A stretch of DNA of 49,026 nucleotides from Shewanella holmiensis. GTDB lineage: Bacteria; Pseudomonadota; Gammaproteobacteria; Enterobacterales; Shewanellaceae. The notes beneath the pieces were generated by a model that worked only from the letters and a program-made list of their open reading frames with translations, had not been told where the DNA came from and made no database searches. The DNA lies in the NCBI RefSeq assembly GCF_025370255.1, contig NZ_JAMTCD010000028.1, forward strand, positions 1 through 49,026, given 5' to 3'. Positions 1-7,692 of this stretch are shown in pieces; within the stretch, counting starts at the first letter, position 1; the number at the start of each line of letters is the position of its first letter. The translations under genes were made by a program, and so were the position numbers.

Positions 1-252
1 CGATGCGATTTCAGGGCGGCATAAGTTACCTGCCAGTTAATCACGTTTAATCTGGTTTAATTCATCTGGTAAATGCATTTGCTGTCGGTAAGGTTAACTG
101 CATTGAATTTTCAGGTAATATCCAGTTAATGACATACCAATTTGCTCTGTTATCATTAGAAAATCTTCGTTTGATAAGTGAAATATATTAATCCATGAGT
201 AATTATCTTAAGCAAAATTGAGTTTAAATCGATTTTAAGGATACTCAGATAC
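1..252. other. Left-edge stretch without a recognisable gene
   Basis: AT-rich sequence between the window edge and the rimO terminator. I see no open frame of useful length on either strand and no clear RNA gene. It may be an upstream region of a gene beyond the left edge. Confidence 0.4.
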
Positions 253-283
253 AAAAAAGCATGAAGTTGCCTTCATGCTTTTA
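253..283 (-). terminator. Rho-independent terminator after rimO
   Basis: A 12-bp perfect stem (255-266 with 271-282) with a 4-base loop. Read on the minus strand it is followed by a run of T. It lies about 30 bases after the rimO stop, so it most likely ends the rimO transcript. Confidence 0.85.
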
Positions 284-315
284 GAATTAAAGCCACAGCA
301 GTCATTGCTAGGGGA

Positions 316-1740
316 TTAATCTTCTACGCGAACGCCCCAAACATCATGTTCATCAGCATGGATAATTTGTACCCAAACTTGATCACCAGGCTGCACATCA
401 AATTCATCGGTTAAGTAAACTTTGCCGTCTACTTCTGGTGCGTCCATGTACGAACGCCCTACAGCACCTTCGGTGTTCACTTCATCAATTAACACTAGGT
501 ACTCTTGACCTATACGAGCTTGCAGTTTGTCTGCACTAATTTGTGCCTGTACCGCCATAAAGCGTTGTAATCTGTCTTCCATTACATCGTCAGGCACATG
601 ATCGGGTAAGTCATTGGCTTTCGCACCAGCAACGGGCGAATATTTGAAACACCCGACACGGTCTAATTGTGCTTCTTCTAAAAAGTCGAGTAGCTCTTCA
701 AACTCTTCTTCTGTTTCACCAGGGAAACCGACAATAAAGGTTGAACGGATAACCAGCTCAGGACAAATTTCACGCCATTTTTTGATGCGTTCTAACACTC
801 TATCAGAGCTGCCAGGACGCTTCATTAACTTAAGAATGCGCTTGTTGGCATGCTGAAAAGGAATATCCAGATACGGTAAAATTTTCCCCTCAGCCATTAA
901 TGGAATAATGTCGTCGACATGTGGGTAGGGGTAAACATAATGTAAGCGAACCCAAACGCCTTGCTTAGCCAATTCTTCACACAATTGCTGCATGTGGGTT
1001 TTGACTGGCATGCCATCCCAAAAGGCAGTTTTATGCTTAACATCAACGCCATAGGCAGATGTGTCTTGCGAAATAACCAATAACTCTTTTACGCCAGCTT
1101 TGGCTAAGCGCTGCGCTTCACCTAGTACATCACCAATAGGGCGAGAGTCTAAGTCACCGCGCATTGAAGGGATAATGCAGAAAGTACAGCGATGATTACA
1201 GCCTTCAGATATCTTTAAATAGGCATAATGTTTTGGTGTTAGTTTAATGCCATGATCCGGCACTAAATCCATTAGAGGATTATACTTTGGTTTTTCAACA
1301 TGCAGATGCACCTGCTTTAATACTTCATCATAGGCATGTGGGCCAGTGACACCTAGTACGTTAGGGTGCAGTTCAATAATTTCATCTTTTTTAGCGCCTA
1401 AACAGCCGGTCACTAATACTTTGCCATTGGCTGCTAATGCTTCACCAATGGTATCTAAGGATTCCTGTACCGCTGCATCAATAAACCCACAGGTATTAAC
1501 GATAACCATATCGGCATCGGCGTATGTGGATACCACGTCATAACCCTCAGTGCGAAGTTGGGTTAAAATTCTTTCAGAATCGACGAGGTTTTTTGGGCAG
1601 CCAAGACTAACAAAACCAATTTTTGCAGCGCTGGCTGAAATAGGACTATTGGTAGATGCGGATTGTGCTTGTTCCTCTATGACCTTTTTGGGTGTCGCTA
1701 GGGTTGTGGTTTGTTTCGGGTCATAGTGATTAACAGTCAT
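316..1740 (-). CDS. rimO: Ribosomal protein uS12 methylthiotransferase RimO
   Basis: RimO is a radical-SAM enzyme that adds a methylthio group to an aspartate of ribosomal protein S12, using S-adenosylmethionine and two iron-sulfur clusters. The N-terminal MTTase domain has the three cluster cysteines C48 (SLGCPKN), C84 (NTCGF) and C113 (TGCLG). The radical-SAM motif [10 protein letters not shown] gives C181, C185 and C188. A C-terminal TRAM-like region follows from about residue 405. The protein is 474 residues, longer than the E. coli enzyme because of about 40 polar residues before the MTTase domain; I recall similar extensions in Shewanella RimO. The start is backed by AGAGG four bases upstream of ATG. 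The gene seems to be a single transcription unit with its own terminator. MiaB is the main alternative, but the [12 protein letters not shown] signature favours RimO. Confidence 0.96.
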   Translation of the reverse strand: MTVNHYDPKQTTTLATPKKVIEEQAQSASTNSPISASAAKIGFVSLGCPKNLVDSERILTQLRTEGYDVVSTYADADMVIVNTCGFIDAAVQESLDTIGEALAANGKVLVTGCLGAKKDEIIELHPNVLGVTGPHAYDEVLKQVHLHVEKPKYNPLMDLVPDHGIKLTPKHYAYLKISEGCNHRCTFCIIPSMRGDLDSRPIGDVLGEAQRLAKAGVKELLVISQDTSAYGVDVKHKTAFWDGMPVKTHMQQLCEELAKQGVWVRLHYVYPYPHVDDIIPLMAEGKILPYLDIPFQHANKRILKLMKRPGSSDRVLERIKKWREICPELVIRSTFIVGFPGETEEEFEELLDFLEEAQLDRVGCFKYSPVAGAKANDLPDHVPDDVMEDRLQRFMAVQAQISADKLQARIGQEYLVLIDEVNTEGAVGRSYMDAPEVDGKVYLTDEFDVQPGDQVWVQIIHADEHDVWGVRVED

Positions 1741-1919
1741 AGTGCCTCTATAGATAGATATAAAATTGACCAGCGTAAAATAGCCAAAATTGAGTGGCGG
1801 AATTATACAGCAGTATTTTAGGGAATTCAGCTATAGAAAATGACGTGCAACAAAATGAAGGCTTAGTTGTTAGGCTAAACCTTGCTGATTGGTGCTGAAT
1901 ACAGAAGAGGATTTTGACC

Positions 1920-3032
1920 TTAGATGGCATTAACCATTTGCTGGCGCTTTTGTTTTGATTGCACTTTTGACTGGCGACGTTGCCAATATAAGTATAATCC
2001 CGTAAAAGCGAGCATGACTGGCATCAAGCCTAGAACACACCAAATAATACGGGTAATTAACCCACCAAAATAGCCAAAGTGTAATTTTCTAAAGCTGTCT
2101 AAAAATACGGTCAACAAGCCCGCTTCACGAATATCTTGCTTTGATAGCAATACACCCGTGGTTTTATCAAAACTGACCATGCTGCTGTATTCACTATTGA
2201 GTGGGTTGTTGCTATCCACCTCACCGTAAAAGGTAATATCCCTGTCGGGTTCATGGGGCATAGCGAGATACCCTGCTTTAAAACTGCTGATTTCATTTGT
2301 TGCCTGCTGGTGTAATGCTTCAAACGAGATATCTGCGCGATAAAGCGGTTTAGTGATATAAACATGCTCGCCATCACCATGTTCAGTGACTTCATGAATG
2401 ATGCCGCTAATGTTCCAATAAGCCCCGGTGAACGCCAAAATAATCAATACCGGCGAGCTGATGATGCCAACCATTTTATGAATATCACTATAAAGAATGC
2501 GTTTCACCGCCCCTAAGCGCAGGGTGAATAGCTTGGCCCAAAAACGCCGGTATAAAATCATGCCGCTGATCCCAAGAAACAGCATAACTAATGCGGCAAC
2601 AAACGCGACCGACGCGCCTTTAACATGCAACAAGAATGAATAGTGCAATTCAAGTAGCCAATCGGTGATGAAGTGATCCATTGGATAAGGCTGCGACAAT
2701 AATTGACCACTATATTGATTAACGTAAACCTTGTGCCAGTCATCTGTGCCACGTTTAATTAGATAGGCCGCATCAGAACGTGACTTATCATCATATAACT
2801 CCCAGCCGCCTAGTTCATATTCGGGGTTTTCGCTTAGTGTCGTTTGCATTAAGGTGTCTAAACTTATACGCGGTGTTTCAGGCAGTGCCTCAACCAGCAT
2901 ATGATTTGGCCTAAGCAGACTGTCAATTTCTACTTTGAATACCAAAATACTGCCGGTTATCGACATGATTAAAATGGGCAACATGGCTATGAGCGCGCCA
3001 TAAGAGTGCCATTTAAAGAGGGATTTTCTCAT
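1920..3032 (-). CDS. PepSY-associated TM-helix protein, likely iron-uptake accessory
   Basis: The product is a 370-residue inner-membrane protein of the PepSY_TM/PiuB-like family. It has about four hydrophobic helices: one near residues 12-34, one after the motif LLHVKG, one after DIHKMVG, and one near the C-terminus (WCVLGLMPVMLAFTG). A long periplasmic segment separates the first two. Histidines in WHSYG, LHYSF, LLHVKG and DIHKMVG are typical of the family and may bind heme or metal. Relatives often lie beside siderophore receptors and are thought to help ferric-siderophore reduction or uptake; that role is inferred here. The start chosen is ATG at 3032 with AGAGG five bases before it. An upstream in-frame GTG at 3110 would add a non-homologous-looking leader and is less likely. 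It follows the TonB receptor by 108 bases on the same strand, so co-transcription is plausible. Confidence 0.85.
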   Translation of the reverse strand: MRKSLFKWHSYGALIAMLPILIMSITGSILVFKVEIDSLLRPNHMLVEALPETPRISLDTLMQTTLSENPEYELGGWELYDDKSRSDAAYLIKRGTDDWHKVYVNQYSGQLLSQPYPMDHFITDWLLELHYSFLLHVKGASVAFVAALVMLFLGISGMILYRRFWAKLFTLRLGAVKRILYSDIHKMVGIISSPVLIILAFTGAYWNISGIIHEVTEHGDGEHVYITKPLYRADISFEALHQQATNEISSFKAGYLAMPHEPDRDITFYGEVDSNNPLNSEYSSMVSFDKTTGVLLSKQDIREAGLLTVFLDSFRKLHFGYFGGLITRIIWCVLGLMPVMLAFTGLYLYWQRRQSKVQSKQKRQQMVNAI

Positions 3033-3140
3033 GCTTACCTCTGTTGTTACTGGGCTTGTGTTACGAGTTATCGGGCAAGAAAGCCAAAGACATAGCGCAG
3101 AGTTTTCCACGCTATGTTTGCTTAATGATTTAGGACATGA

Positions 3141-5297
3141 CTACAAACGCCAGCTTAGCGTGGCACTGTAGTTTGCGGGAGCACCATAGAAACCTTGGGC
3201 CCAATAAAGGCTGGTTAGATACTTTTCATCGGTGACATTGTTGGCATTGACGGTCAGATCCACTGCATCGTTAAAGCGATACTTCGCCATTAAATCGACA
3301 ATCGCATAAGCATTTTGCTTAGTAATAATTTCCTGACCTGCATTATTAAATCCATCAGCGACAATACCTTGTGAGCGATGAATGTCATCTTGCCAGCGCA
3401 TGTTTACACCAAATGTTAACCCTTCAATGAAGTTGAGGTCATAGGTGGCTGCAAACTTAAATAACTGACTTGGCGTGTACCCTGCAACTTTGTCATCGCC
3501 GGTAATATCAAAGTCGGTGTAACCTATACTGGCATTTAAGCCGGGGTAAATTTCACCTGCAATATCGACTTCAAAACCATGACTGCCGATACCATCGGCC
3601 CCAATATAGCGACGCTCTGTTGGCGGGAGTTGGCTAGTGCGCGGGTCGGGCGTAGCGAGGTTAGTTTGTTGAATATCAAAGTAAGCCAATGTCGTAATTA
3701 AGTTGCCATTGAATAGCTCGCTTTTAAGGCCAATTTCTTGGCTTTCACCTGTGACAGGAGCAAGCGTATTGTCGTCTATGTCTAGTTCTCGCTGCGCTTT
3801 AAATGTTTCGGTGTAGCTAGCATAGGCAAGTAGCTCGGGAATAAAGCGGTAAGTTACCCCAACATAGGGAATAAACTGTCTATCTTCGACATCTTGAACT
3901 TTACTGTAGGATTCGCCTTCTGCTTGCCAGTCGTTAAAACGGCCGCCTGCAATCAGATGGAAATCCTCAAATAGATTAAATCGACCGGTAAAGTAAGCCG
4001 CTTTTTGGGTGGCGCTCACATCACTGCCGCTAGGTGCATCTTTAAAGGTGGGTTTTGGGGTATTGCCATCCCAGGTATTGAGATCTGGCATCGGTGGAAA
4101 TCCATTGCCTGTCGTGTAGTCATATAATGAACTATCAGTGTAATCCAGCTTGGCGTAGTTTAAGCCCACAACCACTTGATGCTCGCGTCCAAATAGACTG
4201 AAATCACCATTTACATATACATCGGCTAAGTTGTGCTGATCATCTAAGTCGTACTCGCTGCCATAGCCTGTTAAGCCGAGTTCAGTGGTTTTATCTGGCG
4301 TGCCATAAACATAGAATAACTCGGTATCTTCATCGGTAGTTTTATGCGAATAAGTGGCGCGTAAACTCCAGTTATCAGAGAAATAATGACTAAATTCCAC
4401 AACAGTGTTTTGTTTTATCACCAGCCAGTTTGACCAGTTTGCCGAGGTATTGGTTGATGTGTCATAGTCAGTTGCGCTGCCATCGGTATAGAACAGCGGT
4501 AATGCGCCCCAATTATTACCCTCGGCATCGTTATTGATATAACTATGGCTTACAGACAGGCTGGTATCATCGCTCAACTTGGCGTCGATAAAAGCGTAAA
4601 GCACTGTTTTATCTGTTTGATAGCGATCTAAATAGGAGTCTTTGGTTTGTTTAACCGCGACAACTCTAGCGGCAAACGTGTCATTAAGCTGCGCAGAACC
4701 GTCGGCTTCTAAGCGCAAGTTGTTCCAACTTCCATAGCTAGCTAATAAATTCAGTTGATTGTCTGCAGTTGGTCTTTTGCGGATAAAATTAACAGTGGCG
4801 GATGGGTTTCCTACACCTGTCATTAAACCATTTGCTCCCCTAATCACCTCAACACGATCATAGATGGCTGTGTCTTCATCGGCATGATTATTACCCGTTG
4901 CTAGCGGCAACCCAACGCCATCGACCTGGAAGTTGGTGACATCAAACCCACGGGCGGTGTAATAGGTGCGGTCGGTTTCAATTCTTTCGACATTAATGCC
5001 TGTTGCTGTGTCCAATGCAGCATTAATGTCATTAAGTTGGAAGTCTCGTAATTGAGCATCGGTGATCACTGAAACTGATTGTGGAATATCACTGATGGCC
5101 AGATCTAATCTCGAAGCTCCACTGGCAGAGTGAGCATTGTAGCCTTGAATATAGCGGCCTTTGACTTCAATTTTTTCCACATCCGAGTGAGCAGAATCAT
5201 CAGTATTTGATGCGGTTTCAGCATGGAGTTGGCTGACAGGCAGTAAGGCGAGATATATGGCGCATGATAGTGTTGTTAATTTCATTGTTTGATTCAT
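3141..5297 (-). CDS. TonB-dependent siderophore receptor
   Basis: An outer-membrane receptor of 718 residues that would import a ferric siderophore with energy from TonB/ExbBD. Residues 1-26 form a signal peptide ending in LHA. A TonB-box-like segment (EKIEVKG) follows near residue 40. The plug domain covers about 62-165, with the family motifs ISDIPQSVSVIT, ARGFDVTNFQVDG and YDRVEVIRGANGLMTGVGNPS. The rest is a 22-strand barrel ending in YSATLSWRL with a terminal hydrophobic residue. The plug resembles FhuE/FpvA-type receptors for hydroxamate siderophores, but the ligand cannot be read from sequence. A Fur-box-like site at 5382-5400 lies 85 bases before the ATG, consistent with iron repression. 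The PepSY protein gene follows. No siderophore biosynthesis genes are in view, so it may serve xenosiderophores. Confidence 0.93.
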   Translation of the reverse strand: MNQTMKLTTLSCAIYLALLPVSQLHAETASNTDDSAHSDVEKIEVKGRYIQGYNAHSASGASRLDLAISDIPQSVSVITDAQLRDFQLNDINAALDTATGINVERIETDRTYYTARGFDVTNFQVDGVGLPLATGNNHADEDTAIYDRVEVIRGANGLMTGVGNPSATVNFIRKRPTADNQLNLLASYGSWNNLRLEADGSAQLNDTFAARVVAVKQTKDSYLDRYQTDKTVLYAFIDAKLSDDTSLSVSHSYINNDAEGNNWGALPLFYTDGSATDYDTSTNTSANWSNWLVIKQNTVVEFSHYFSDNWSLRATYSHKTTDEDTELFYVYGTPDKTTELGLTGYGSEYDLDDQHNLADVYVNGDFSLFGREHQVVVGLNYAKLDYTDSSLYDYTTGNGFPPMPDLNTWDGNTPKPTFKDAPSGSDVSATQKAAYFTGRFNLFEDFHLIAGGRFNDWQAEGESYSKVQDVEDRQFIPYVGVTYRFIPELLAYASYTETFKAQRELDIDDNTLAPVTGESQEIGLKSELFNGNLITTLAYFDIQQTNLATPDPRTSQLPPTERRYIGADGIGSHGFEVDIAGEIYPGLNASIGYTDFDITGDDKVAGYTPSQLFKFAATYDLNFIEGLTFGVNMRWQDDIHRSQGIVADGFNNAGQEIITKQNAYAIVDLMAKYRFNDAVDLTVNANNVTDEKYLTSLYWAQGFYGAPANYSATLSWRL

Positions 5298-5381
5298 CTT
5301 GGTAACGAGTGTAGAAAGCGCGGTTACTGCGCAGAGTTAAATTCATTACCGAGTGTATACAAATAACATCAAGACCTAAAT

Positions 5382-5400
5382 AAAAACGATTATCATTTAC
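5382..5400 (-). promoter_or_regulatory. Fur-box-like operator before the TonB receptor
   Basis: Read on the minus strand the site GTAAATGATAATCGTTTTT matches the 19-base Fur consensus GATAATGATAATCATTATC at 14 of 19 positions, including the whole core AATGATAATC. It lies 85 bases upstream of the siderophore receptor start, where Fur would block transcription in iron-replete cells. The match was scored by eye. Confidence 0.7.
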
Positions 5401-5519
5401 ATTTTGGTGGTGATTGTAAAGATTTACAGAATAGTGTTTGTGGTGATAACGCTGAAGATTGTTTTTTATCGTTAGGTTATGAAAATAATGATTTTTAGGT
5501 ATTTTTTGGTGGGAGTTGA

Positions 5520-5720
5520 TCTTTCGAGGGTATTTCAACTTATTCTGCTCTTCGTCATCGATTTAGACAGCAAGATAGAGAATTGAATCTATCACGAACT
5601 CTGCGAGTGTTATTAACAGGGTTTGATTATCTAATGCATTATTTTCAGCGACAATCAGGTAAGCCTGCGTGTCAAATATTGATTACCTTACTATATGTTT
5701 ACCAGTCAGCATTAAAATAA
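5520..5720 (+). other. Short open frame without a good start, possible remnant
   Basis: After a TGA at 5517 the plus strand stays open for 66 codons to a TAA at 5718. It gives a basic, peptide-like product containing RHRFRQQDRELNLSRTLRVL and then MHYFQRQSGKPACQ. The only ATG (5634) comes late and has no clear ribosome site. The stop codon lies in the left arm of a terminator hairpin. It could be the tail of a decayed gene or chance. I do not recognise it. The rest of the 5401-5796 stretch holds only this frame and the terminator. Confidence 0.2.
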
Positions 5721-5752
5721 ACAGCGCCAAACCGAAAGGTTAGGCGCTGTTT
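5719..5752 (-). terminator. Terminator after the 5'-nucleotidase gene
   Basis: Strong hairpin: a 10-bp outer stem (5719-5728 with 5743-5752), an A-A mismatch, then a 4-bp inner stem closed by a GAAA loop on the plus strand. On the minus strand it runs into TTTATTTT. It lies 45 bases after the nucleotidase stop and would separate that gene from the TonB receptor. Confidence 0.85.
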
Positions 5753-5796
5753 AAGGCGCTAAGGAAGCAGCTGATTAACCTTATTAGAACATCAGT

Positions 5797-7536
5797 TTAA
5801 CCGCCGCAGCCATTTGCATTTCTAGAGTTGATATAGCGAACATCTTTTGCTCTGTCATAGTCGACAGGATCGAGCTTGCCATGCTTTTTGATGAATTGAT
5901 AAAGCATATCTGCATCAATAAAACCGGTGTCTCTGGCCTGTTCTTTCAACTTGGGATATTTGTTACCGCCCGCAGCATTATAGCTAGGGAGGGTAAATCG
6001 GTAATTATCTTCCAGCTTGAAAGGCTTATCACCAACGGCACTGATATCAACATCTTTAGCTTTACAGTCAACGGTCATCTTGATGCCGCTGAAGTGGGCA
6101 AAACCTCCTGAACCTTGAGTCATAAGCGCAACCTTAGACAAATATTTTTTCAGTTCAGCACCCTTCATCTCAGTCACAGTCACACTGTTGGAAAAAGGCA
6201 GCACCTCAAGCACATCACGATAACGAATAGGCCCTTTCTTTATGGTGGTACGAATACCGCCAGAATTCATGATGCCGAAATCTGCTGGCACAGGGAGCTG
6301 AGTTTGAGCGTGGGCTATCATAATTCCTAGCGGTGTCGCTTGGGAACGAACCACCTTACGATCTCCTATGAAATTCGCCTTTGCCACACCAATTTCTTCC
6401 CGTAGCTTGACCTGACCGTTGCGCTGATATGGACGCAGTAACTCGAGGGTTTCTGGATCTTTGGGAGTATGCATAGAAGAATGCTGCATGAAACCATACT
6501 TGGTTTCAGTGTTTACTGGAACCAGCTCGTAGTGTGCTAGATGAAGCTCACCACCGTAGTATTCAAAGTCTGCACGGCCAATAAATTTGCCCCACTCGTA
6601 GGCTTGCATGATCCAAGTGCCATTTTGGCGATCAGGCTTACACGGCTCATCTCGAGCATATTTTTTTACATACTCACCCGTGTCACCTTCCATACAAACA
6701 GGTAATTGCGAGTGACCGCCAATGATTGCCTGAATTTGTCCAGGCTCAAGGTTGCGAGCTAGAGATACATCACCGGGTGCGTTACTACCATGCTTACCAT
6801 TTTCATAGTGACCCATGTGGGTGAGACCGAATACCAGATCTGGCTGATGCTGTTGTTCAAGCTCTGCCAAGATATCTTTCGCCTCAGCTTGAGCTGAAGT
6901 GAATTTTAACCCTGCAACGTATTCTGGATTGCCTATTTCAGCAGTATGCTCAGTGGTTAGGCCTACTACAGCTAGTTTTAAGCCCTGAACGTCAAAGACC
7001 TTGTAGGGCTCAAAGTAGCGTTGCCATTCCCCATCGACTTGGCGATAAATATTGGCAGATAACCAAGGGAATTTTGACCAGCCTCGCTGCTTATCCATCA
7101 CTGTTGATGGATTATCAAACTCATGGTTACCCACGGCCATGGCATCATAGCCTAGATGGTTCATACCGATAAAATCTGGCTCGGCATCTTGAAGATCAGA
7201 CTCAGGAACGCCAGTGTTGATATCGCCACCTGAGAGCAACAAAACTTGACCACCTTGATCAACCACCTCTTTGCGGATCTGGTCAAGGATAGTTTTGCGG
7301 GCAGCCATACCATAACCACCATTTTCACTATGCCAAAAACGGCCATGGTGATCATTAGTATGCAGTAGGGTGAAGCGCTTGCAGTTATCGCCTGCCGCGA
7401 TACAGGCGACAGATGCGGTCACCTTCGGCGCTTTAGGAGCTTCTTCCTGCTTCTTATTACAGCCGCTCAATGCTAATGCGAGCGCGATAGCTGAGCCAGT
7501 AATAAGTAGGCCAGAAAGACGGAGTGAAGTATTCAT
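5797..7536 (-). CDS. Lipoprotein 5'-nucleotidase / UDP-sugar hydrolase family (UshA/NadN-like)
   Basis: This enzyme would strip phosphate from external nucleotides, and perhaps split UDP-sugars or NAD, outside the inner membrane. The 579-residue product starts with a lipoprotein signal (LALSGC, lipid at C26), so it is membrane-anchored. The calcineurin-like metallophosphatase domain shows D62 and H64 in HTNDHHGRF, D105 in GGDINTG, N137/H138 in GNHEFDN, H240 in THMGH and H275 in GGHSQ. The C-terminal 5'-nucleotidase domain begins near 380, with the substrate motif GIMNSGGIRT at 421-430. Start: ATG with AAGGA six bases before it. It lies downstream of two secreted nucleases on the same strand but after a terminator, so it probably has its own promoter and completes the breakdown of DNA to nucleosides and phosphate. 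Substrate choice within the family is uncertain. Confidence 0.87.
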   Translation of the reverse strand: MNTSLRLSGLLITGSAIALALALSGCNKKQEEAPKAPKVTASVACIAAGDNCKRFTLLHTNDHHGRFWHSENGGYGMAARKTILDQIRKEVVDQGGQVLLLSGGDINTGVPESDLQDAEPDFIGMNHLGYDAMAVGNHEFDNPSTVMDKQRGWSKFPWLSANIYRQVDGEWQRYFEPYKVFDVQGLKLAVVGLTTEHTAEIGNPEYVAGLKFTSAQAEAKDILAELEQQHQPDLVFGLTHMGHYENGKHGSNAPGDVSLARNLEPGQIQAIIGGHSQLPVCMEGDTGEYVKKYARDEPCKPDRQNGTWIMQAYEWGKFIGRADFEYYGGELHLAHYELVPVNTETKYGFMQHSSMHTPKDPETLELLRPYQRNGQVKLREEIGVAKANFIGDRKVVRSQATPLGIMIAHAQTQLPVPADFGIMNSGGIRTTIKKGPIRYRDVLEVLPFSNSVTVTEMKGAELKKYLSKVALMTQGSGGFAHFSGIKMTVDCKAKDVDISAVGDKPFKLEDNYRFTLPSYNAAGGNKYPKLKEQARDTGFIDADMLYQFIKKHGKLDPVDYDRAKDVRYINSRNANGCGG

Positions 7537-7635
7537 AGTAATCCTTCAATATTATTCAGATAAGCGTCGTCATCAGCTTTAATGGCTGAGTGTCATCATT
7601 GAGCATGGCGAGCCGAAGACAACGTCTTTACCGTT

Positions 7636-7676
7636 AAAAAAAACAGCACCCAGAGCGATCCCGGTGCTGCTTTTTA
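7636..7676 (-). terminator. Terminator after the endonuclease I gene
   Basis: The minus strand has a CAGCACC/GGTGCTG stem (7644-7650 with 7663-7669) with a 12-base loop, then eight T residues. It lies just after the endonuclease I stop (7693) and before the 5'-nucleotidase start. Confidence 0.75.
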
Positions 7677-7692
7677 TAGGCTCAGCTGGTGG

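Noticed and set aside
1748..1930. Minus-strand frame of 60 codons between the PepSY gene and rimO
   Set aside because: Overlaps the end of the PepSY gene, no family likeness, no good ribosome site.
5218..5538. Minus-strand frame covering the TonB receptor start and promoter
   Set aside because: It runs through the Fur-box-like site and into the signal peptide in another frame; His/Asn-rich product typical of AT-rich non-coding DNA.
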